This document shows positions 30,617 to 37,474 of a stretch of DNA of 37,474 nucleotides, in pieces. The stretch is taken from positions 1 through 37,474 of the forward strand of contig SVQV01000008.1 of the NCBI GenBank assembly GCA_015065175.1, read 5' to 3'. Under the pieces are notes generated by a model that searched no databases, was not told the DNA's origin, and was given only the letters and a program-made list of their open reading frames with translations. Made by a program: the position numbers and the translations under genes. How positions within the stretch are numbered: the first letter of the stretch is position 1; every line of letters begins with the position of its first letter. The stretch is from Oscillospiraceae bacterium. GTDB lineage: Bacteria > Bacillota > Clostridia > Oscillospirales > CAG-272.

Positions 30617-31733
30617 AGCTCATCAAAGGCTTTATTTCATAGTTATATTTGATTTTTGCAAATGAAACTTTACATTTTTCTCTTTCGTTCACTTTTACTT
30701 CTTTGGTTTTTTCTTTAACGGCTTTGTCAAAGATTTCGAGTGACGCATCGTAATTGAAGCTGTTGAACCAATCGGAATTATCTTCATTTTCATATGCCTT
30801 TTCGTCCAACTCAAGCTTTAAAATGTAATGAACTCCGTAATCGCTTTCTATCTTTTTAAGCTCACCTGTTTCCATAGAGAGTGCTGCCGCAGTCACTTCC
30901 TTTACAGGATAATCACTGAGATGCGAAAGATAGAAGCCGTTTTTGTAATAAGCTGATGCATTATCGTCAGAATAAACGCCCATCAAAGAATCGAAGCGCG
31001 CTTCGTTTACGCTTTCCCCAAAGATCAAATCGAGCTGCTCTATCATTTTGTTTTTTTCGTCAAGCTCCGACCAAGTGAGATTTTCATCCTTGGTCCTTAT
31101 GAAAATTACCTTTACACGTGAAAAGTTATCCTTGTAATATGCATCCTTTTCTTCGGCGGTTATATAAGAGCCGTCGGCGCCGTAAGTGAGATTGAACAAA
31201 AGCTCCGCTTTATAGTCGCAGACAGCGACACGCTTTATTGCCTCATAATCTGTGCCGTACTCTGCCGCTATATCTTCAAGTGTCTTTTTACTTCCCTCTC
31301 CTACAAAATCAATAAGCTCCGCGAGGTAAGCGTTTATGTCCTCGACTGCATAATCGGGAAGCTCCTGTCCGAACGAGTCATACATATTTGCGGCAACGAT
31401 CTTTGCCTTTATACGCTCGTCTGCCATTTGTCCGAAATATTCTCCGTAGCTCACACCATCCTTGAATTCGCTCTCCCAAAAGGCTTCTGTATCACGGCTT
31501 CCGTTTATCTTATATTCTGCCATAAGCTCTTTTTTGAAGTAAGAGAGCCAATAAGAATACATTTCCCTGTCCACCTTGACACCGCCGTATTCCATTACCG
31601 CTTTGGGAGAGAATATAACAAGCAGTCCTCCGGCAATAAGTAAGAGCGCAATTAAAATGCATACTGTTGCTGTCAGTTTTTTACCGATTTTCCTGTTTGT
31701 ACCGCCTGTTTTTTTATTATCTGTTCTGTTCAT
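30615..31733 (-). CDS. Membrane-anchored PrsA/SurA-type peptidyl-prolyl isomerase
   Basis: 372 residues, probably a foldase that helps secreted proteins mature outside the membrane. A short basic cytoplasmic segment (NRTDNKKTGGTNRKIGKK) precedes a single membrane helix (LTATVCILIALLLIAGGLLVIF). The outside part is a SurA_N-like helical domain, then a parvulin-like region whose FSRVKVIFIRTKDEN and IESDYGVHYILKL segments mark the start and end of the fold. The usual parvulin active-site residues are hard to place, so it may be chaperone-only. The ATG at 31731-31733, with GGAAGG upstream, overlaps the end of mfd by 17 bases, so translation is coupled. A start 30 bases earlier is in frame but has no ribosome site. 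Confidence 0.84.
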   Translation of the reverse strand: MNRTDNKKTGGTNRKIGKKLTATVCILIALLLIAGGLLVIFSPKAVMEYGGVKVDREMYSYWLSYFKKELMAEYKINGSRDTEAFWESEFKDGVSYGEYFGQMADERIKAKIVAANMYDSFGQELPDYAVEDINAYLAELIDFVGEGSKKTLEDIAAEYGTDYEAIKRVAVCDYKAELLFNLTYGADGSYITAEEKDAYYKDNFSRVKVIFIRTKDENLTWSELDEKNKMIEQLDLIFGESVNEARFDSLMGVYSDDNASAYYKNGFYLSHLSDYPVKEVTAAALSMETGELKKIESDYGVHYILKLELDEKAYENEDNSDWFNSFNYDASLEIFDKAVKEKTKEVKVNEREKCKVSFAKIKYNYEIKPLMS

Positions 31734-34700
31734 TTTTACCTTCCTTATCGGAAATAAGCGCATTGTAATATTCCGAAATTATTTTTCGTGCCATTTCAAC
31801 AGCATCCTCACCTCTGTTGAGCTTATAAGCTATAGACGGTGTTGCCGCAGATGTGAAGCGCATTCTTTCTATTTTTGAAAAGACCTCAGACCACACAGGA
31901 AGATTTATTTGCTCCTGTGTGAATCGAATTTCTCCGTCCTTACAAATGACCTTCTGTATTTTGCTCTTTGATGCATACGAGCGCAAAAGCGCTACATTTA
32001 ACAGTCTCAGCGTAGCCTTTGGAGGCTCTCCGAAACGGTCACAGAATTCGTCTAAAATATCCGAGAAATCATTTTCGTTCGTGATAAGAGATATCTTCTT
32101 GTACATCTCCATACGCTGTGCCGAGGTATGGATATAGGTCTCGGGTATATTGGCGTCCTCTTTTATGTCGATAGCAGTTTCAAAGGGCGCTTCTATCTTT
32201 TCTCCGCGCTCAGTCAGTATTGCCTCGTTCAAGAGACGTACGTAAAGATCGTATCCGACAGAGTCTATATGTCCGTGCTGCTCCGCGCCGAGAAGATTTC
32301 CGGCCCCACGTATTTCAAGGTCACGGAGAGCTATCTTGAAGCCTGCGCCAAATTCGGCATACTCACGTATAGCCTCAAGCCTCTTTCTCGAAATATCCGA
32401 AAGTGCTTTACCCTGTCTGTAGGTAAAATAAGCGTATGCCTGTCTGCCGCCGCGTCCGACACGGCCTCGTATCTGGTGAAGCTGGGCAAGTCCCATTCGG
32501 TCGGAGTCCTCTATTATAAGCGTATTAGCGTTGGGAATATCTACTCCCGTCTCTATTATCGTAGTGCAGACAAGAACGTCTATATCGCCTCTGACGAGCG
32601 CCTGCCATATCTCCTCAAGCTCATCCTTCTCCATTTTTCCGTGCGCGACCGTAACTCTCGCATCGGGAATTGCTCGGGATATTTTGGCGGAGACTGTATA
32701 GATATGCTCCACTCTGTTGTAGAGATACAACACCTGACCGCCTCTTGAAAGCTCACGTCTTATTGCCTCAAAAATGAGAAGGTCGTCATGCTCAAGGACA
32801 TAGCTCTGCACAGGAAAACGGTCTCTCGGAGCTTCGTCCAATATGGACATATCACGGATACCGCTCATCGCCATATTGAGTGTACGCGGAATAGGGGTAG
32901 CGGTAAGGGTAAGCACGTCTACGTCCTCGGTCTTGGATTTTATTTTTTCCTTCTGACCGACACCGAAGCGCTGCTCCTCATCGACGATAAGAAGTCCGAG
33001 GTCCTTGAACTCGGTGCGCTTTCCGAGCAGGCTGTGAGTTCCTATAATGATATCAGTCTCACCTCTTTGCAGTCTGCGAAAAATCTTGGACTGCTCTGTG
33101 GGAGTCCTGAATCTTGATATCATATCCACGTTTATGGGATAGCCTCTCATTCTTGAAAGAACTGTCTGATAATGCTGAAGCGCCAAGATAGTGGTAGGCA
33201 CTAATATAGCCACCTGCTTTCCCGCACATACCGCCTTGAATGCGGCGCGCAGAGCCACCTCGGTCTTTCCGAAGCCTACGTCTCCGCAGAGCAGTCTGTC
33301 CATAGGCACAGGCTTCATCATATCTGCCTTTATCTCTTCTATTGCGGCAAGCTGAGGCTCGGTCTCCTCAAATTCAAATGAGGCATCGAACTCCTTTTCA
33401 AGCTCACTGTCGGCAGGAAACGCATATCCCGCCTTGCGCTGACGGGCGGCATAAAGCATGATAAGCTCACGCGCCATATCCTCGGTCGCCTTTTTCGCGC
33501 GGCTTTTAGCCTTCTGCCAATCGGTGCCGCCCATTTTGGAAAGCTTGACACTTCCGTCCTCTGCGCGTGCTCCGATATATTTGGAAACAAGCTCCAATCG
33601 CTCTGCGGGCAAAAACAGCTTATCCGTACCCGCATAAGCAATGCTTATATAATCCTTGGTAACTCCGTCGGAGGTAATAGTCTGTATTCCTTCAAATCTG
33701 CCTATACCGTGTGCGGCGTGAACAACGTAGTCCCCCACCTTCAAGTCGGCATAAGACATCAGCTTCTCGCCCGCGCCCTGCTTTTTGCCGTAGCGCTTAT
33801 TTCTCTTTTGACGGTATGCCGCCTTCGCTTCGTCGGGATATAGCGAAAGCACTGCCACTCTCGGCATGATAAGCTCAAAGCCCGAGGGCAAAAATCCGTC
33901 AAAAATGTAAACTATACTTGGCATTATTTCTTCGCTGTCAGGTGAAGACGCAATGCGTGAGGGAATTTCATTTTCGCAAAAAAACTCATGCATTGCCTTT
34001 TTCTCTGCGGCAGTTCTGCACACGAGCATTATTTTATATTTCGACTCGATGAAATTCTTTATATCTGCCAAAAGCATATCGGGCTTGCCGTTATAAGAAA
34101 CGGTCTTTCTGCATCTGAAGCCAAAAAGACCTCCGAGCTGTTCCCTGCCTATATTTCCCGCAAAGGTGTTTATATGGAGAGGAACGCTTTTGAAAAGAAA
34201 ATCGGCATAGTCGGCTTTTTCCGCATTGAAGCGCGCAAGCGGCGCGGGAATCGTTCCGTCCTCAATAAGCCTCGTTGCGTTTTCCTGTGACATTTTTATT
34301 GAAATGTCGAGGCGCTCGTTTACCTCGTTCGTACCGAATATAAGAACGTAGGGATTGTTTGAGGAAAGCAGAAAATAATCCATGAGCGTACAATGCTCGG
34401 GATATACGAATGAAATATATTTATCCGCAAAGTTAAGCTCCGCGCCCGTCTCAATAGAAGCTATCTCGTTATTTATGACCTTGACGGCATCATCGCTTTT
34501 GCTCTTTTTACGCAGGGCTTCAAGCTGTTTTTTCAGCTTAGCCCTTATTTCGCTGTCGGTTATTACCTCTTTCGCGGGAAGTATCTCGACCGAGTCGATA
34601 TTTTCTGTCATTCTCTGTGAAATAATATCGAAATATCCCATTCGGTCTATCTCGTCACCGAAAAACTCTATTCTGACAGGGTTTTCATTTCCGCCACCGA

Positions 34701-35265
34701 AAAAGTCGACTATCCCGCCTCGGCGTGAAAACTGACCGTTTCCGTCAAGCGTCTCTGTCGGCGCGAATCCCAGCGAGGTGAGTCGCATACAAAGACCGTC
34801 AATGTCGATATTGCCGCCAACCTTCAAGGAAAGCGAAGAAGCCTCCAGCTTTTCGGGAGGCATAGTATATGAAATAAGAGCGGCGGGGGTAGTCACCACT
34901 GCAGAAAGCTCTCCGTCCAAAATACTTTTAAGCACAGAAAGCCTTTCACGGTCTGACTCGTGAGAGGCTGAGATGTTATACAGTACAAGCTCTCGGGAAA
35001 TAAATGTTTTTGAGGGAAGCCCCTCCGCATTCAGCATTTCGCAAACACGCTTCGCCTCTGCCTCGTATGGCAGAATGACAAGCGCGCATTTTCCTTCGGA
35101 CTTTATAGTATTTAAAATATTATAGCAGAAAGCGTCAAGAGCGCCTCCCGACAAGCCGTTTATGACAAGCGGCAGGGGCTTTCTTGCTTCGCTCTGCTCT
35201 TTTAAGGACGCAAGCACATGAGAATATTCTCTGTCAAGCGTTAAACACGAATAAATTGTTTTCAA
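31717..35265 (-). CDS. mfd: Transcription-repair coupling factor Mfd
   Basis: About 1,182 residues; it removes RNA polymerase stalled at DNA damage and recruits UvrA. Layout (rough residues): UvrB-like N-terminal domains 1-340, linker, RNA polymerase-interacting CarD-like domain with GDYVVHAAHGIGRFEGI near 510, helicase domain 1 with LLCGDVGFGKTEVALRAA (Walker A, ~660) and LLIVDEEQRFG (~765), TATPIPRTLNMAM, helicase domain 2 with HQIRGRVGRGGRQAY, and a C-terminal TRCF domain starting near ANIPETYIHTSAQRMEMY. No ATG is available at the start. The TTG at 35263-35265 has AAAGG seven bases upstream and is preferred; an in-frame TTG at 35278-35280 would overlap that site. Between pth and the foldase, in the standard Bacillota order. 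Confidence 0.95.
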   Translation of the reverse strand: MKTIYSCLTLDREYSHVLASLKEQSEARKPLPLVINGLSGGALDAFCYNILNTIKSEGKCALVILPYEAEAKRVCEMLNAEGLPSKTFISRELVLYNISASHESDRERLSVLKSILDGELSAVVTTPAALISYTMPPEKLEASSLSLKVGGNIDIDGLCMRLTSLGFAPTETLDGNGQFSRRGGIVDFFGGGNENPVRIEFFGDEIDRMGYFDIISQRMTENIDSVEILPAKEVITDSEIRAKLKKQLEALRKKSKSDDAVKVINNEIASIETGAELNFADKYISFVYPEHCTLMDYFLLSSNNPYVLIFGTNEVNERLDISIKMSQENATRLIEDGTIPAPLARFNAEKADYADFLFKSVPLHINTFAGNIGREQLGGLFGFRCRKTVSYNGKPDMLLADIKNFIESKYKIMLVCRTAAEKKAMHEFFCENEIPSRIASSPDSEEIMPSIVYIFDGFLPSGFELIMPRVAVLSLYPDEAKAAYRQKRNKRYGKKQGAGEKLMSYADLKVGDYVVHAAHGIGRFEGIQTITSDGVTKDYISIAYAGTDKLFLPAERLELVSKYIGARAEDGSVKLSKMGGTDWQKAKSRAKKATEDMARELIMLYAARQRKAGYAFPADSELEKEFDASFEFEETEPQLAAIEEIKADMMKPVPMDRLLCGDVGFGKTEVALRAAFKAVCAGKQVAILVPTTILALQHYQTVLSRMRGYPINVDMISRFRTPTEQSKIFRRLQRGETDIIIGTHSLLGKRTEFKDLGLLIVDEEQRFGVGQKEKIKSKTEDVDVLTLTATPIPRTLNMAMSGIRDMSILDEAPRDRFPVQSYVLEHDDLLIFEAIRRELSRGGQVLYLYNRVEHIYTVSAKISRAIPDARVTVAHGKMEKDELEEIWQALVRGDIDVLVCTTIIETGVDIPNANTLIIEDSDRMGLAQLHQIRGRVGRGGRQAYAYFTYRQGKALSDISRKRLEAIREYAEFGAGFKIALRDLEIRGAGNLLGAEQHGHIDSVGYDLYVRLLNEAILTERGEKIEAPFETAIDIKEDANIPETYIHTSAQRMEMYKKISLITNENDFSDILDEFCDRFGEPPKATLRLLNVALLRSYASKSKIQKVICKDGEIRFTQEQINLPVWSEVFSKIERMRFTSAATPSIAYKLNRGEDAVEMARKIISEYYNALISDKEGKNEQNR

Positions 35266-35309
35266 AACAAAGCCTTTCAAAAAATCACGGTTAAATTATA
35301 GGTAGGCGC

Positions 35310-35942
35310 TTATTTGGAATATTTACACATAGCGTCATCTATCTTACCGTCCAGGATAAGAAGCACAGATTCATAGACACCTTCAAAGGTCCCGAACATT
35401 TTCTCTCGATCCTCCTGACCGAGCTTCCCAAGCACCCAATCCGCCATGGGATATTCCCTGTTCGGCTTCTCTCCGACGCCGAGCTTTATTCTCGGAAAAT
35501 TATCGCTCGAAAGCTGATAGATTATATCTCGAACGCCCTTCTGACCTCCGTCCGAGCCCTTGCGCCTTATTCTCATCACTCCGCAGCCGAAATTTACGTC
35601 ATCGCAGATCACGGTTATGTTTTCGGGAGCAATTTTATAAAAGTCAGCAGCTTCACGCACAGCCTCGCCCGATGCATTCATAAAGGTCTGCGGCTTCATA
35701 AGCAATACTCTTTTTCCGTTAATATTAACATCGCAGGTGAGAGATTTGAATTTCAATCTGTCAAGCTTCACGCCCAGCTTCGAGGAAATGTAATCGAGCG
35801 CCATAAAGCCCGCATTATGACGTGTAGTCAGATACTGCTCACCCGGATTTCCGAGTCCTGCAACTATATGAGTGATAGGCTGCACTTTATTTTCGGTATT
35901 CTCTTTTTTTATTTTATCAAACAAGTCAAAAATATTTGCCAT
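35310..35942 (-). CDS. pth: Peptidyl-tRNA hydrolase
   Basis: Cleaves peptidyl-tRNA released from stalled ribosomes. 210 residues, about 20 longer than usual because of an N-terminal extension (MANIFDLFDKIKKENTENKVQ) before the core, which begins HIVAGLGNPGEQYLTTRHNAGF. His in TRHNAGF is the catalytic histidine. PQTFMNASGEAV and CDDVNFGCGVMRIRRKGSDGGQKGVRDI are the other family blocks, including the catalytic Asp in DDVN and the GGxxG motif. AAAGGA precedes the ATG, so the extension looks real and not a misplaced start. It lies between the ThyX-like gene and mfd, one transcript under the promoter at 36670-36698. Confidence 0.95.
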   Translation of the reverse strand: MANIFDLFDKIKKENTENKVQPITHIVAGLGNPGEQYLTTRHNAGFMALDYISSKLGVKLDRLKFKSLTCDVNINGKRVLLMKPQTFMNASGEAVREAADFYKIAPENITVICDDVNFGCGVMRIRRKGSDGGQKGVRDIIYQLSSDNFPRIKLGVGEKPNREYPMADWVLGKLGQEDREKMFGTFEGVYESVLLILDGKIDDAMCKYSK

Positions 35943-35972
35943 TTCAAGTCCTTTTTCCGTGTCGTGTAAAAA

Positions 35973-36611
35973 TCAGTTTTCGCTCTTTGCCTCGTCCTTT
36001 ATGCAAATAAACTCCTTAGCGTAAGGAAGCTTTAAAATTTCGTCGCACATAACATGCCATTCGTCTAACTTATGTGTACGTCTTGCATAATATATGTTTA
36101 TCAGAGTCTCATAATTCATAGTTACGGTGCGGAGCTGGTTATAGCTTGAAGGAAGAAGCTGAATGAGATCATACCAAAGGGCCTTGTCCTTGGTCTCTAC
36201 AAATTTCAGTCTCGTCTGCTCCATGTATGCGATAAGACTGTCGAGCTGACAAAGAGCGCCCTCGCTCATCTTGTCACAGCTGAAGTCCTCACGTCCGAAT
36301 GGCTTTGCGTGTATTTTATGCATCGTGCTTGTCGAGTTTGCGACTGTCGCCACCTTGTAGGTGTCGAACTCCTTCCACCAATAAAGCGGAGCTGTTATAT
36401 CCATAGAGACAAATATCTGTCTCAAAAACTTTCTGTGGTCGCTGCCCGAAACGGCAAGTCGGTGTCCCAAGGAAATATCGTTCTCGCCGAGTACGTAATC
36501 ACCGTTATCGTCATAATAGCTGTCCGAGCGTGCCCAGCTATTCAAAGGATTTCTTGCGCCCCTTATGGCATTCTCCAAATTCATTACAGAAATTTTTTCG
36601 ATCTTTATCAT
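35973..36611 (-). CDS. ThyX-fold protein lacking the flavin thymidylate synthase signature
   Basis: 212 residues. The pattern follows the flavin-dependent thymidylate synthase ThyX. Core: SGSDHRKFLRQIFVSMDITAPLYWWKEFDTYKVATVANSTST corresponds to the family stretch in which an alanine-proline leads to W-F-R-H-R-x7-S. C-terminus: LLPSSYNQLRTVTMNYETLINIYYARRTHKLDEW corresponds to the LPxxxxTxxxxTxNxRSLxxFxxLR block. But RHRx7S reads TYKx7T, and the nucleotide-binding Arg of NxRSL is Glu (NYETL). It therefore probably lacks thymidylate synthase activity as defined. Related hypothetical proteins exist in Clostridia and their phages. GAGGAG precedes the ATG. It heads the pth-mfd-foldase operon behind a consensus extended promoter. 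The fold call is from alignment by eye, so moderate. Confidence 0.72.
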   Translation of the reverse strand: MIKIEKISVMNLENAIRGARNPLNSWARSDSYYDDNGDYVLGENDISLGHRLAVSGSDHRKFLRQIFVSMDITAPLYWWKEFDTYKVATVANSTSTMHKIHAKPFGREDFSCDKMSEGALCQLDSLIAYMEQTRLKFVETKDKALWYDLIQLLPSSYNQLRTVTMNYETLINIYYARRTHKLDEWHVMCDEILKLPYAKEFICIKDEAKSEN

Positions 36612-36669
36612 TTTCTATTCTCTCCTCTTGATAGCTGATAATCGGCAAAACCGTTTAATTCACTAAATT

Positions 36670-36698
36670 ATTGTATCACAAATACATTTAATTGTCAA
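36670..36698 (-). promoter_or_regulatory. Promoter of the ThyX-like/pth/mfd/foldase operon
   Basis: Minus strand: TTGACA (36693-36698), 17 bases, then an extended -10 TGATACAAT, with TACAAT at 36670-36675. Confidence 0.82.
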
Positions 36699-36807
36699 TA
36701 AAAAGTATATATTAAAAATTAAAACATATAATAAATGTACGAAAAATCACATTTTAGAACCTCAAAAAAACTTTTTAAAAAAATTTGATTTTTTTTGTAA
36801 AAACCTC

Positions 36808-36836
36808 TTGACAAATCAAGAAAGAGGTGTTATAAT
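36808..36836 (+). promoter_or_regulatory. Promoter of the tRNA operon
   Basis: TTGACA (36808-36813), 17 bases, then an extended -10 TGTTATAAT, with TATAAT at 36831-36836. TCTTGA-CAAA-TCAAGA, an inverted repeat with 6-bp arms at 36806-36821, overlaps the -35. About 30 bases of leader precede the first tRNA. Confidence 0.88.
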
Positions 36837-36873
36837 ATCATACGTCGCAAGCGAGTGTCACAAAAATTCACAC

Positions 36874-36949
36874 GGGAGCATAGCTCAGTTGGGAGAGCAT
36901 CTGCCTTACAAGCAGAGGGTCATAGGTTCGAGCCCTATTGTTCCCACCA
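36874..36949 (+). tRNA. trnV: tRNA-Val (anticodon TAC)
   Basis: GGGAGCA pairs with TGTTCCC in the acceptor. The D-arm has TAGCTCAGTTGGGAGAGC, the anticodon loop is CTTACAA and the T-loop is TTCGAGC. CCA is encoded at 36947-36949. First gene of the tRNA operon. Confidence 0.96.
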
Positions 36950-36950
36950 C

Positions 36951-36991
36951 CGTGATTTTTCACGAGTCGAGCAATTTTTGGCACTGCTTGA
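36951..36991 (+). other. Paired hairpins in the Val-Asp tRNA spacer
   Basis: CGTGA-TTTT-TCACG (36951-36964) and TCGAGCA/TGCTTGA (36967-36973 with 36985-36991, one G-T pair) fill the 53-base spacer. These are likely processing structures of the tRNA precursor. Confidence 0.4.
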
Positions 36992-37002
36992 TTTTATGTA
37001 AT

Positions 37003-37079
37003 GGCCTGGTAGCTCAGCTGGTTAGAGCGCTAGCCTGTCACGCTAGAGGTCGTGGGTTCGAGCCCCATCCGGGTCGCCA
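37003..37079 (+). tRNA. trnD: tRNA-Asp (anticodon GTC)
   Basis: Acceptor GGCCTGG pairs with CCGGGTC (two G-T pairs), the anticodon loop is CTGTCAC, the T-loop is TTCGAGC, the discriminator is G, and CCA is encoded at 37077-37079. Confidence 0.96.
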
Positions 37080-37087
37080 TTACATAT

Positions 37088-37163
<76 letters not shown>

Positions 37164-37185
37164 GCGACCGTGTGTCGCTGCATAT

Positions 37186-37261
37186 GCGGATTTAGCTCAT
37201 TTGGTAGAGCGCGACCTTGCCAAGGTCGAGGTGGCGGGTTCGAGCCCCGTAATCCGCTCCA
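37186..37261 (+). tRNA. trnG: tRNA-Gly (anticodon GCC)
   Basis: Acceptor GCGGATT pairs with AATCCGC, the anticodon loop is TTGCCAA, the T-loop is TTCGAGC, the discriminator is T, and CCA is encoded at 37259-37261. Confidence 0.96.
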
Positions 37262-37263
37262 GC

Positions 37264-37291
37264 AATAACGGACACAATAGTGTCCGTTATT
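37264..37291 (+). terminator. Perfect hairpin inside the tRNA operon, between Gly and Cys
   Basis: AATAACGGACAC (37264-37275) pairs with GTGTCCGTTATT (37280-37291), a 12-bp stem with a four-base loop. No U-run follows (TAATACTATAT), so it is more likely a processing or stability element than an efficient terminator. Confidence 0.5.
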
Positions 37292-37302
37292 TAATACTAT
37301 AT

Positions 37303-37377
<75 letters not shown>

Positions 37378-37407
37378 AGACGAGTTGACAAAAAAGATGC
37401 CAACCGA

Positions 37408-37440
37408 AAAACCCGAGATTTTCTCGGGTTTTCTTCGTTT
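37408..37440 (+). terminator. Terminator of the tRNA operon
   Basis: AAAACCCGAGA (37408-37418) pairs with TCTCGGGTTTT (37422-37432) around TTT, followed by CTTCGTTTTT. About 30 bases behind tRNA-Cys. Confidence 0.88.
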
Positions 37441-37474
37441 TTCGCCGTTTTCCTCACTTTTTTGAAATTCGGAT

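Noticed and set aside
32128-32748. A 206-codon open frame on the plus strand
   Set aside because: It is antisense to the helicase part of mfd and reads as composition-driven shadow coding.
36612-36873. A small RNA or riboswitch in the gap between the ThyX-like gene and the tRNA cluster
   Set aside because: The gap is mainly the two divergent promoters and AT-rich spacer; no conserved structure or long stem was found.

Overview
The window reads as a stretch of core chromosome from a Gram-positive, low-to-medium GC anaerobe of the class Clostridia, probably a gut Oscillospirales or Eubacteriales relative. This placement is inference. It rests on strong AGGAGG-type ribosome sites, near-consensus sigma-A promoters with 17-bp spacers in almost every intergenic gap, a PcrA with a C-terminal Tudor domain, the secG-rnr and pth-mfd-prsA gene orders, DUF1846, DUF1934 and DUF4349 proteins, and AbrB-type control. 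I see no insertion sequence, prophage, CRISPR array or plasmid gene, and no gap longer than 300 bases without a gene.

Layout. 1-550 is the start of mnmA (minus strand, cut by the window edge). 747-2688 holds a ROK glucokinase convergent with a DMT exporter. 2878-7736 holds pcrA, then an RsmF-like rRNA methyltransferase and a DUF2156 protein. 7799-11280 is a compact operon: an AbrB-type regulator, a PLP-dependent 'aluminium resistance/methionine gamma-lyase-like' enzyme, a ten-helix DMT transporter and a pyridoxal kinase. A textbook promoter precedes it, with a palindrome over the expected transcription start. 11335-15719 (minus) holds secG, rnr, a DUF4349 lipoprotein and a NodB polysaccharide deacetylase lipoprotein. 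15933-17468 (minus) is an orphan Eco57I-like adenine methyltransferase. It is divergent from 17666-21188, a YhaO/SbcD-type nuclease followed after one base by a large helical lipoprotein. 21387-22877 is a DUF1846 (UPF0371) protein. 22933-27606 (minus) is an operon of an SCP2-like protein, a class-III PLP aminotransferase and a large membrane-anchored modular surface protein. 27826-30570 holds a MinD/ParA ATPase, a degenerate methylglyoxal synthase homologue, DUF1934 and holA. 30615-36611 (minus) holds a ThyX-like protein, pth, mfd and a PrsA/SurA-type foldase. 36808-37440 is a five-tRNA operon (Val, Asp, Phe, Gly, Cys) with its own promoter and terminator.

The most interesting points are two proteins that keep the fold of a well-known enzyme but have lost its signature residues. 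One is the MgsA homologue at 28670-29104. The other is the ThyX-like protein at 35973-36611. Next come the autoregulated-looking AbrB / PLP enzyme / transporter / pyridoxal kinase operon, the orphan methyltransferase with NPPE in place of NPPY/F, and a YhaO nuclease that lacks its YhaN partner and is coupled to a lipoprotein instead.
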